Shown one piece after another: positions 33,257-41,383 of a DNA stretch of 64,000 nt. The DNA is from Alphaproteobacteria bacterium. Its GTDB lineage: Bacteria > Pseudomonadota > Alphaproteobacteria > MPNO01 > UBA2964. Below the pieces are notes generated by a model. The model did not search any database and had not been told where the DNA came from. It was given only the letters and a program-made list of their open reading frames with translations. Each line of letters starts with the position of its first letter. Position 1 is the stretch's first letter. The stretch covers positions 1 to 64,000 of the forward strand of contig WHUE01000006.1 in assembly GCA_009377375.1 (NCBI GenBank). The letters run 5' to 3'. The translations under genes were made by a program, and so were the position numbers.

Positions 33257-34579
33257 ATGTCCGCGACCGTCGTCCGATCGAAGCCTTGGGCGCCCCCGGC
33301 GCGCGTGGAGCGTGAAGAGCTGGTCGGAATTTCCGACCGGCTTCTGGCCGAACCCGACATTCCCTGGACCCGCGAGGAAGAAATCTCCCGCCTCCATGCC
33401 AACGGCATGGACTGGGACATCGGCACGCTGGTCTACGCGCCGGACGATCCGGCGAAGGCGCCGATCGGCCCCGACGGCAAGAAGATCGGCATCTTCATGA
33501 CCCATGGCGGCGCCAGCGACTGGCGGTCGATGGACCCGCTGGCCAGGACGTTCTGCGGCAAGCGCGGGTACAAGGTCTGCTCGATGACCTATCCGGGCCG
33601 GTTCTGGTTCGACAATCCCGATCACGACTGGCCGGGCGACACGTTCCACGAGGATGGGACCGTGCGCACGCCGGTCTGGCTGCGCGGCGAGACGATCACC
33701 CCCGACCAGTACGAGGTGAAGGCCGACGACAGCCACCGCGCGATCTACGGCACGCGCCGCTATGCCGTGGCCAGGCCGGGCTCGCTGTTCTACCTGCGCA
33801 TGGCGGCATGGCCCAAGGCCATCGTCGAGGCGATGAAGGACATCTGCGCGCGCCATTTCCCGCCCGACGAATGGTCGATCTACGTCCACGGCCATTCGAC
33901 CGGCGGCCCTTTCGTGCATACGCTGATGCAGCGCTGCGAGAACGTGCGCGGGCTGATCGGGGTGGAGAACTCGCCGTTCGGCTACCTGTTCAACAAGATG
34001 ACCGGTCATGACTGGCCGACCCCGTTCAACTATATCCTGGTGCGGAACTGGCGCGAGCTCGCCCGCTACCGCGGCGCCGAGCTCGCCCTCCAGGAAGGAG
34101 AAAAGCCGCTGTTCCGCCTCGCCCAGGTGATGGAGGAGATTTTCGACCTCTGGGACGTCTCGAAGCGCGCGCCGCAGTTCAAGGCGGAGAACTGGTATCA
34201 CAACCGCACGGTGTCCTGCCTCACCGAGGCGGCGCAGGTCGCCGCCCGCCACCAGAACATGAACGCCGACGAGACGCAGGCGCTGGTGGACGAATACCTG
34301 GGCTACGGTGTGCCGCAGCAGGGCGAGGACGCAAGGCCGGTGCCGCCGCTGCTGCACGGCATCTGCGAATACTCCCGCGACCACCGGCCCGAGAAATACG
34401 AGATGATGCGCCGCGAATACGCGGGGCTGAAGCCGGCGCCGAAATTCGAATACGTGCAGCTCGGCGCCGGGATCCACTCCTACTGGCGGGAGGAGGCGGG
34501 GCTGCCGCTCGGCGTCTGTCCGGCCGTGGTCAAGATCTGGGACGAGGCGATCATGAACGGCTGGTACGACGTTCCATGA
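33257..34579 (+). CDS. Alpha/beta-hydrolase-fold protein inside the transporter operon
   Basis: This 440-residue protein has an alpha/beta-hydrolase core. The strand before the oxyanion loop reads IGIFMTHGGASDWRSMDPLA, and the nucleophile elbow is IYVHGHSTGGPFVHTLMQ (G-H-S-T-G-G). A likely catalytic His lies in QLGAGIHSYWREE near the C-terminus. The long N-terminal part and aromatic-rich inserts are unusual, and I do not recognise a characterised family. It lies between the second ATPase and the binding-protein gene of an ABC uptake operon, and no signal peptide is seen. It is probably a cytoplasmic esterase or amidase acting on the imported substrate. That role is inference from position. 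Confidence 0.7.
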   Translation: MSATVVRSKPWAPPARVEREELVGISDRLLAEPDIPWTREEEISRLHANGMDWDIGTLVYAPDDPAKAPIGPDGKKIGIFMTHGGASDWRSMDPLARTFCGKRGYKVCSMTYPGRFWFDNPDHDWPGDTFHEDGTVRTPVWLRGETITPDQYEVKADDSHRAIYGTRRYAVARPGSLFYLRMAAWPKAIVEAMKDICARHFPPDEWSIYVHGHSTGGPFVHTLMQRCENVRGLIGVENSPFGYLFNKMTGHDWPTPFNYILVRNWRELARYRGAELALQEGEKPLFRLAQVMEEIFDLWDVSKRAPQFKAENWYHNRTVSCLTEAAQVAARHQNMNADETQALVDEYLGYGVPQQGEDARPVPPLLHGICEYSRDHRPEKYEMMRREYAGLKPAPKFEYVQLGAGIHSYWREEAGLPLGVCPAVVKIWDEAIMNGWYDVP

Positions 34580-34655
34580 TCGTCAAGGCGCCGCGCGCTG
34601 AGCGCGGGGGGTGTGTGCAGGGCACATCGAAGGCAAGAGAAATGAGAGGAAGACC

Positions 34656-36191
34656 ATGAAAACCAGGCATTTCTTCGCAAGCGGGCGGTTGCTGGCGGCG
34701 ACCGCCGCGCTGGCGGGCGCGGTGACGCTCGGCGGCGCCGCAGCCGTCGCCAGGTCGCAGGTGACGGTCGCGGTCGTCAACGATTTCGCCGGCTGGAACC
34801 CCTACGCCGATTCCACGTCCCAGATGTACATGATCTGGTGCCAGACCTATGGCTGCCTCGGCACGTTCGACACCCGCAGCGGCGAATACAAGGGGCTGCT
34901 GGCCGAACGCTGGGAGATCGGCAAGGACAACCCCAACGAATGGACCTTCTATCTGAAGAAGGGCATCAAGCGGCAGGGCGACGGCAAGGAGCTGACCGCC
35001 GAGGACGTGGTGCATTCCCTGTGGCGCAACAAGAACGATCCCCGCAGCGCGCAGAAGCAGAACACCCGGCCGGTGAAGGAAGCCGTCGCGCTGGACAAGT
35101 ACACGGTGAAGTTCGTCACCAGCCAGCCGACCGCGCCGCTGCTGTCCTTCCTGTTCGACCGGCTGATCATCACCGGCAAGGACCTGTACGAGAAGCACGG
35201 ACAGGACGTGGACCGCAAGGCGCCGCTGGGCTACGGCCCCTACCAGGTGAAGGACATCGTGGTCGGCCAGCGCATGGTGCTGGAGAAGCACGCGGACTGG
35301 CCGGGCATCGAGGCCGGAAACCCCGATCGGCTGATCTTCCGCCGCATCAAGGAGGACGAGGCGCGGGTCACCGGGCTGCTGAACGGCGAGGTGCAGATCG
35401 CGCTGCACATCCCGCCGCATCTGGTCGACCGGGTCAGGGGCGCCTCGAACATCGATCTGAAGAACGTGCCGTCCGTCGAGGTGATGTTCCTCGCGATGAA
35501 TCCCAACTTCAAGCCGTGGGACAACAAGCTCGTCCGCCAGGCGGTAGGCTATGCCATCGACCGGGAGGCCATCGTGAAGGCCATCTTCCGCGGCGGCGCC
35601 GATGTCTTGCACGGCCCGATCGGGTCCGGCCAGTACGGCTACGACCCCTCCGTCGCGCCCAAGTACAACTACGATCCGGAGAAGGCGAAGGCCCTGCTGA
35701 AGCAGGCGGGCTATCCGGACGGGGTGGAGATCGATTTCTACACCGCCACCAACCGCTACGTGAACGACCGCCAGAGCTCCCAGGCCATCGTGCCGATGCT
35801 GGAGGCGGCCGGCTTCAAGGTGAAGTTCCACACGCCCGAGTACTCGACGCATTGGCCGATCGTGCGCAAGGGCAAGCGCCCCTTCTACTACCAGGGCCGC
35901 GGCTCTGTGGTCGATCCGTCCGCCGCCATCGCGCAGTATTTCGAAACCGGCGCGACCCCGCGCATCGGGTACTCGAATCCGGAGCTCGACAAGATACTCA
36001 AGGCCGAGAGGCAGGAGTTCGACGAGGCGAAGCGCAAGGCGCTGCTGCTCAAGGCGTTCAACATCATCCAGGAGGACCTGCCCGCGTTCTTCCTGTGGCG
36101 CATCCACAACTATGTCGGGATGTCGAAGACGGTCGCGTTCGAGCCGATGTCGACCGAGCGCATCTTCGGGTTCGATATCGTGGTGAAGTAG
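34656..36191 (+). CDS. Family 5 extracellular solute-binding protein of the Dpp-type transporter
   Basis: This 511-residue periplasmic protein starts MKTRHFFASGRLLAATAAL and has a cleavable signal ending near AAAVARSQ. The family 5 (peptide/nickel) signature is present: WEIGKDNPNEWTFYLKKGIK, DGKELTAEDVVHSLWR, YGPYQVKDIVVGQRM and RQAVGYAIDREAIVKAIFRG. No lipobox is seen. It should bind a small peptide, amide or related compound and deliver it to the two permeases encoded next. AAGAGAAATGAGAGGAAGACC before the ATG includes a good ribosome binding site. The long minus-strand open frame across this gene is an artefact of GC bias. Confidence 0.9.
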   Translation: MKTRHFFASGRLLAATAALAGAVTLGGAAAVARSQVTVAVVNDFAGWNPYADSTSQMYMIWCQTYGCLGTFDTRSGEYKGLLAERWEIGKDNPNEWTFYLKKGIKRQGDGKELTAEDVVHSLWRNKNDPRSAQKQNTRPVKEAVALDKYTVKFVTSQPTAPLLSFLFDRLIITGKDLYEKHGQDVDRKAPLGYGPYQVKDIVVGQRMVLEKHADWPGIEAGNPDRLIFRRIKEDEARVTGLLNGEVQIALHIPPHLVDRVRGASNIDLKNVPSVEVMFLAMNPNFKPWDNKLVRQAVGYAIDREAIVKAIFRGGADVLHGPIGSGQYGYDPSVAPKYNYDPEKAKALLKQAGYPDGVEIDFYTATNRYVNDRQSSQAIVPMLEAAGFKVKFHTPEYSTHWPIVRKGKRPFYYQGRGSVVDPSAAIAQYFETGATPRIGYSNPELDKILKAERQEFDEAKRKALLLKAFNIIQEDLPAFFLWRIHNYVGMSKTVAFEPMSTERIFGFDIVVK

Positions 36192-36224
36192 CCGGCCGCC
36201 CGGCGGCCGCCTCGGAGCGCGCAG

Positions 36225-37232
36225 ATGTTCACCTATATCACCCGCCGCGTGACCGGAACGATCCCGGTCATAATCCTGATCTCGCTGCTGGTGTTCATGC
36301 TCGTCCAGTCGGCGCCGGGGGACCCCGCCGACCTGCTCCTGTCGGACGAGGCGACCGAGCAGGACGTGGCGGAGGCCCGCGCGCGCTGGGGCCTCGACCA
36401 GCCGGTCTGGGTCCAGTACTGGAAATTCTTCACCGCCGCGATCCAGGGCGATCTCGGCACCTCGTTCCGCTATGCCGATCCGGTGCTGTCGATGATCCTC
36501 GACCGGCTGCCGGCGACGATCGAGCTGTCGGCGTTCTCGATCCTGATCGCGGTCGTCTTCGGCGTGCCGCTCGGCGTGTGGGCGGGCGCCCGGCCCAACA
36601 GCTGGGCGGACAATTTCGGCTCGCTGTTCGGCTTCTTCGGCATCAGCATGCCCAATTTCTGGTTCGGCATCATGCTGATCCTGCTGCTTTCGGGGGTGCT
36701 CAATCTGCTGCCCTCCTCGGGCCGCGATACCTATGGCATCGCCAGCGACCCGATCACCGGTTTCTACCTTCTGGACAGCATCCTGCACCGCAACTGGAAG
36801 GCGCTGTGGGACGGGCTGGCGCATATCATCATGCCGGCGATCGCGCTGGGGACGAACATGATGGGCATCCTGATGCGGGTGACGCGGTCCTCGGTGCTGG
36901 AGGTGATGCACGAGGACTACATTACGACGGCGCGGGCCAAGGGGGTGAACGAACGCAACGTGCTGTGGCGCCATGCGGTGCGCAACGCGATGATTCCGAT
37001 CATCACCGTCGTCGGGCTGGAACTCGGCACGCTGCTGTCGGGATCGATCATCGTCGAGACGGTGTTCTCCTGGCCGGGCAGCGGCCAGCTCCTGATTTCC
37101 GCGATCACCGCGCGCGACTACCCCCTGATCACCGGGACGGTGCTGACCTACACCATGATCTTCGTCGTCATCAACCTGGTCATCGACGTGCTTTACGCTG
37201 TCATCGATCCGAGGATCCGCTTTGACAAATAG
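36225..37232 (+). CDS. Dpp/Opp-type ABC permease (DppB-like)
   Basis: This 335-residue protein has six predicted membrane helices. It starts MFTYITRRVTGTIPVIILIS and has the usual first-permease text FMLVQSAPGDPAD, FFGISMPNFWFGIMLILLL, and the EAA loop DYITTARAKGVNERNVLWRHAVRNAMIPIIT. It forms the channel with the next gene product, whose TTG start lies inside the last codons of this gene (overlap of 11 bases). There are 33 bases between the binding-protein stop and this ATG. Confidence 0.92.
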   Translation: MFTYITRRVTGTIPVIILISLLVFMLVQSAPGDPADLLLSDEATEQDVAEARARWGLDQPVWVQYWKFFTAAIQGDLGTSFRYADPVLSMILDRLPATIELSAFSILIAVVFGVPLGVWAGARPNSWADNFGSLFGFFGISMPNFWFGIMLILLLSGVLNLLPSSGRDTYGIASDPITGFYLLDSILHRNWKALWDGLAHIIMPAIALGTNMMGILMRVTRSSVLEVMHEDYITTARAKGVNERNVLWRHAVRNAMIPIITVVGLELGTLLSGSIIVETVFSWPGSGQLLISAITARDYPLITGTVLTYTMIFVVINLVIDVLYAVIDPRIRFDK

Positions 37233-38139
37233 CGCGCTCACGGAAGAGGCCATCCTGGCGCGCCCCGCCGCGCAGGGCAGCCGCGTGCCGCGGGGGCTGC
37301 GTCCCTGGCTGACGCCCAAGATCGTGCTCGGCGGCGGCATCGTGCTGGTGCTGGTGATCATGGGGGTGCTCGCGCCGGCGATTTCGCCGTTCGATCCCAA
37401 CAGGCAGAACCTGCTCGGCGCGATGCAGGCGCCGCAATGGCTTGCGGGCGCGCATTTTCTCGGCACCGACCATGTCGGGCGCGACATCCTGAGCCGCATC
37501 TTCTACGGTGCGCGCATCTCTCTGGTGATCGCGATCACCGTGGTGGTGATCTCCGGCATCGTCGGGGTCGGCCTGGGCGCGATCTCGGGCTATTTCGCCG
37601 GCAAGATCGACTTCGCGATCCAGAAGCTGGTGGAGGTCGTGTGGGCCTTTCCGCCGCTGCTTCTGGCGATCGCCATCATGGCGTTTTTCGGCCAGGGGCT
37701 CGGAATCCTGATCTTCGCGCTGGTGATCCAGAGATGGATTCCGTATTGCCGCGTCGCGCGCGGCCAGGCGCTGTCGCTGCGCAGCCGCGATTTCGTCCAT
37801 GCGGCCCGGTCGCTCGGCGCGCGCAACGCCCGCATCGTCATGAAGCATATCCTGCCCAACCTGATGCAGGCGGCGACGGTGATCGGCACCTTCGCGATGG
37901 CCACGGCGATCATCGCCGAGGCCAGCCTCAGCTTCCTCGGCCTGGGCGTGCCGCCCAGCATTCCGACCTGGGGCGGCATGCTGGCCGACGGCCGCGCCTA
38001 TATCAGCACCTCCTGGTGGCTGGCGCTGTTCCCCGGGCTGTGCATCTTCTTCACCGTGCTCGGAATCAACCTGCTGGGCGACGGCATGCGCGACATCTTC
38101 GACCCGCGGCTCAAGCGCTCCGGCCAGGGCATGGGCTGA
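37222..38139 (+). CDS. Dpp/Opp-type ABC permease (DppC-like)
   Basis: This protein of about 305 residues starts at TTG (37222) by translational coupling to the previous permease. The N-terminal cytoplasmic stretch leads to IVLGGGIVLVLVIMGVLAPA and the DppC-type LGTDHVGRDILSRIFYGARISL motif. The EAA loop is RDFVHAARSLGARNARIVMKHILPNLMQ, and the C-terminal LGDGMRDIFDPRL is diagnostic of this subfamily. It completes the transporter. No further gene of the operon follows; the next gene, after 300 bases, is the AMP-ligase fusion. Confidence 0.92.
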   Translation: MTNSALTEEAILARPAAQGSRVPRGLRPWLTPKIVLGGGIVLVLVIMGVLAPAISPFDPNRQNLLGAMQAPQWLAGAHFLGTDHVGRDILSRIFYGARISLVIAITVVVISGIVGVGLGAISGYFAGKIDFAIQKLVEVVWAFPPLLLAIAIMAFFGQGLGILIFALVIQRWIPYCRVARGQALSLRSRDFVHAARSLGARNARIVMKHILPNLMQAATVIGTFAMATAIIAEASLSFLGLGVPPSIPTWGGMLADGRAYISTSWWLALFPGLCIFFTVLGINLLGDGMRDIFDPRLKRSGQGMG

Positions 38140-38438
38140 CGCCCCGCGCCGCTTCCCCGTTGCCTGGCAATTAATTGCTCCACGCGGCGGCGGAGGACGC
38201 CCAGGGTTGCGACGGACGCGAACCGTTGCAGCGAGGATGCGGTGAAACCCACCCGAGAATTTCCAGAAGGACGCGGTGGCGGAGCGTCACATCGTCCTGC
38301 GCGACCTTTCGCGCCTCAGGGAGGTCGTGGAGGGCGCCTGAAGCCCCATCCGCCTGCGGATCTCTCTCCCCTTGGCCGGCGGTGCATGCGGGGGATGGCG
38401 GCGGCTGTCCTGCCGGCATAGGATGGCGCGGTACAGCC
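38140..38438. other. Intergenic stretch with a possible gene remnant
   Basis: About 300 bases between the transporter operon and the AMP-ligase fusion. The plus strand contains a short open tail, NFQKDAVAERHIVLRDL then SRLREVVEGA, ending in TGA near 38341. It has no start and could be the last piece of a lost gene. No promoter was identified with confidence. Confidence 0.35.
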
Positions 38439-41111
38439 ATGCCGTCCGATAACGACCCGGCCGCGCCGGAAATGCTCCAGGCGCTTGCTTGCGGTCTCGC
38501 CTCCGGCGGCGACCGCGATGCCCTCGTCTGGTTCGACGGCGGCGAGATGCGCCGGCGCGGTTTCGCCGATCTCGCTCGCGATGTCGACCGGCGCGCCCGG
38601 TGGCTGGCGGGCAAGGGCGTCCGGGCCGGCGACACGGTCCTGCTCTGCGGTCCTGGCCGCGCGGACTGGATCGTCGCCTTTCTCGCCCTGCAGCGCTGCG
38701 GCGCCTGCGCCGCGCCCGTCGACGCGCAGTTCGCGCCGGAGACCTTCGCCCATGTGCTGCGCGACAGCGGCGCGCGTCTCGTCCTCGCCGCGCCCTCTGC
38801 GGCCGAACGCTTCGCGGAAGCCTGCAAGGAGGCGGGGGTCGAGACGGCCGATCTCGGCGGCGGCGAGGAGGAGGGGGCGGACGAGGGGGGCGACTTCGCG
38901 ACCGTCGAGCCGGCGGATCACGCGGTGCTGTTCTACACTTCGGGCACCACCGGCCCGCCCAAGGGCGTTCCGCTGACCCACCGCAACATCGCCTTCCAGA
39001 TCCGGGTGCTGGCCGAGGCCCGGCTGGTCGCGGCGGACGACCGGGTCCTGCTGCCCCTGCCGCTGCATCACGTCTACCCGCTCGTCATCGGCGTTCTCGT
39101 GCCGCTCGCGCTGCGCGTCGCCGTCGTGCTGCCGGACGGGTTCACCGGGACGCGCGTCCTCGACGCATTGCGCCGCGGCAGGGTGACGCTGATGATCGGC
39201 GTGCCGCGCCTCTACGACGCCCTCGTCGACGGGATCGAGAACCGCCTGGCGCGGCAGGGGCTGCTGCCCCTGCTGCTGTATCGGGGCGCGCTGGCGCTGA
39301 GCCGGGGTCTTCGCCGGCTCGGGCTGCGGGCGGGCAAGGCGCTGCTGGCGCCGCTGCATCGGCGCGTCGGCCCGTCGCTCCGCGCCGTCATCTCGGGCGG
39401 CTCCGCGCTCAAGCCGGCGACCGCGCGGACGCTCGAGGCGATGGGCTGGCGGGTCGGCACCGGATACGGCCTCACCGAGACGTCGCCTCTGCTTTCCATG
39501 AACCCGCCCGGCGCCGGCCGGCTCGACACCGCGGGGCTGCCGGTGCCCGGCGTCGAGCTCTGCATCGACCGCGAGGCAGGCGACGGCAGCGGGACGGGCG
39601 AGGTGCTGGCGCGCGGCCCCGGCGTGTTCGCGGGCTATCGCAACCTGGAGGACAGGACGAAGGAGGTGCTGACCGGGGACGGCTGGTTCCGCACCGGCGA
39701 TCTCGGCCATATCGACGCCGACGGGTATCTGCATCTGGCGGGGCGGAAATCGACGCTCATCGTCACGCCCGGCGGCGAGAACGTGCAGCCGGACGAGATC
39801 GAGGACGCCTATGCCGCCCATACGGCGATCGCCGAGATCGCCGTGCTGGAGGCGGACGGCCGGATCGTCGGGCTGATCGTTCCCGATCCGTCGCTGCGCC
39901 GCGACGGCGACCCGGAGGAGGCGGTGCGGCGGGCGGTGCGCGCCGTGTCGCGCGACCTGCCGTCCTACCAGCGGCTTGCGGAGTACCGGATCACAGGTGA
40001 GGCGATCCCGCGCACCCGGCTCGGCAAGCCGCGCCGTCACCTGATCGAGGCGCGGTACCGGCAGTCGGGGGAGGAGGGCGCCGAGCCGGGCGGGGGCGCG
40101 CCGGAGCCGGTGGCGCTGGACGAACTGTCCGGCGACGATCGCGCGCTGCTGGAGAACGAGGCGGCCTACGCCGCCTTCCTGCTGGTCACGGAGCGCAGCG
40201 CCGGGCGGCGGGTCACGCCGGACAGCGACCTCCAGCTCGATCTCGGCATCGATTCCATCGAATGGCTCGATCTTTCGCTGGCGCTGGCAGATCGCACCGG
40301 CGTCACGCTGTCGGAAGAGGCCATCGCGGAGATCGACACCCTGCGCGACCTGCTGGAGCGGGTTGCCCACGGCGGTTCGGACGGTGTGCGGGTCGAGGAC
40401 GCGCTCTCCGATCCGGAAGCGGCGCTCGACGAGGCGCAGCGCCGCTGGCTGGAGCCGCCCGGCCGGCTCGCGCAGGCGGTGGCCCGCGTCGGTGCCGCGG
40501 TCAACGGCGCCGTAATGCGCCGGCTGTTTCGCCTGCGCGTGCAGGGGCTGGAGAACCTGCCGGACAGTGCGCCGTTCGTCCTTGCGCCCAACCATGCGAG
40601 CTATCTCGACCCCTTCGCCCTGGCGGCGGCGCTGGGGACGCGGCGGCTCGACGGGCTGTGCTGGGCCGGATGGACGGGCGTGGTGTTCACGGGCCCGGTC
40701 CGGCGCGCCTTCGCGCGCGTGGCGCGGGCGCTGCCCATCGATCCGGCCGGCGGCACGGTGTCCAGCCTCGCCTTCGGCAGTGCCGCGCTGAAGCGCGGGC
40801 TGAACCTCGTCTGGTTCCCGGAAGGCGCGCGTTCGCCCGATGGCGCGCTGAAGCCGTTCCGGCCCGGGATCGGGATGGTCCTGAAAAGCCGGCCGGTGTC
40901 GGTGGTTCCGGTGGCGATCCGCGGCACGCACGACGCCTGGCCGCCCTCGCGGCGTCTGCCGCGCCTGCGCCCGGTCAGCGTCGCCTTCCTGCCGCCGGTC
41001 GAGCCCGCGGCGCTGGCGGGGGAAGGCGAGGGGGAAACCGAGGCCGCGCGGATCGCCGGGGCGCTGCATCGCCGCGTTGCCGAGGGAACCGCAGACCCCT
41101 CCGCGCGCTGA
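38439..41111 (+). CDS. Three-domain protein: AMP-dependent acyl ligase, acyl carrier protein and PlsC-type acyltransferase
   Basis: This 890-residue fusion has three domains. Residues 1-530 are an AMP-binding ligase (SGTTGPPKG near residue 170, the GYGLTETSP A5 motif, GWFRTGDLGHID, and a C-terminal Lys in TRLGKPRRHL). Residues 560-640 are an acyl-carrier domain with the phosphopantetheine Ser in DLGIDSIEWLDL. Residues 690-880 are a 1-acylglycerol-phosphate-type acyltransferase (NHASYLDPF for the NHx4D motif, WFPEGARSPDG). The order suggests that a fatty acid is activated, loaded on the built-in carrier and transferred to a lysophospholipid or other acceptor, like a soluble counterpart of Aas. 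The acyl and acceptor substrates are unknown. The ATG at 38439 begins MPSDNDPAAPEML. Confidence 0.82.
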   Translation: MPSDNDPAAPEMLQALACGLASGGDRDALVWFDGGEMRRRGFADLARDVDRRARWLAGKGVRAGDTVLLCGPGRADWIVAFLALQRCGACAAPVDAQFAPETFAHVLRDSGARLVLAAPSAAERFAEACKEAGVETADLGGGEEEGADEGGDFATVEPADHAVLFYTSGTTGPPKGVPLTHRNIAFQIRVLAEARLVAADDRVLLPLPLHHVYPLVIGVLVPLALRVAVVLPDGFTGTRVLDALRRGRVTLMIGVPRLYDALVDGIENRLARQGLLPLLLYRGALALSRGLRRLGLRAGKALLAPLHRRVGPSLRAVISGGSALKPATARTLEAMGWRVGTGYGLTETSPLLSMNPPGAGRLDTAGLPVPGVELCIDREAGDGSGTGEVLARGPGVFAGYRNLEDRTKEVLTGDGWFRTGDLGHIDADGYLHLAGRKSTLIVTPGGENVQPDEIEDAYAAHTAIAEIAVLEADGRIVGLIVPDPSLRRDGDPEEAVRRAVRAVSRDLPSYQRLAEYRITGEAIPRTRLGKPRRHLIEARYRQSGEEGAEPGGGAPEPVALDELSGDDRALLENEAAYAAFLLVTERSAGRRVTPDSDLQLDLGIDSIEWLDLSLALADRTGVTLSEEAIAEIDTLRDLLERVAHGGSDGVRVEDALSDPEAALDEAQRRWLEPPGRLAQAVARVGAAVNGAVMRRLFRLRVQGLENLPDSAPFVLAPNHASYLDPFALAAALGTRRLDGLCWAGWTGVVFTGPVRRAFARVARALPIDPAGGTVSSLAFGSAALKRGLNLVWFPEGARSPDGALKPFRPGIGMVLKSRPVSVVPVAIRGTHDAWPPSRRLPRLRPVSVAFLPPVEPAALAGEGEGETEAARIAGALHRRVAEGTADPSAR

Positions 41112-41132
41112 TGCCCGCCCCTTCGGGTGTCG

Positions 41133-41357
41133 TCAGAGCAGGTCGGAAAGGCGGATCGGCAGGCGACGGACGCGGCGGCCGGTCGCGTGATAGACCGCGT
41201 TGGCCACGGCCGCGTTGGTGCCGACGTTGCCAAGCTCGCCGAGCCTTCTCACGCCGGCCGGGTTGACCCCCTCGTCCACTTCGGGAACGAGGATGATGTC
41301 GACTTCGCCGATATTGGCGTTGACCGGTATCAGATAGCCGCACTGGCCATGGTCGCA
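41133..41357 (-). pseudogene. C-terminal remnant of a xanthine dehydrogenase-family molybdopterin subunit
   Basis: About 74 codons on the minus strand, ending in a stop at 41133, encode LIPVNANIGEVDIILVPEVD, then VNPAGVRRLGELGNVGTNAA and VANAVYHATGRRVRRLPIRL. This is the conserved C-terminus of the large molybdenum-cofactor subunit of XDH/aldehyde oxidoreductases. No other part of that 700-residue protein is present. The remnant directly precedes the end of the amidase gene at 41384, so it is the tail left after a deletion or insertion. Confidence 0.75.
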
Positions 41358-41383
41358 GCTGCCGGCGGCTCGCGCCCGCGCGC

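Noticed and set aside
34551..37499. Very long minus-strand open frame across the transporter genes
   Set aside because: Its translation is His/Asp/Arg/Gln-rich low-complexity text. It mirrors the third-position GC bias of the real plus-strand genes.
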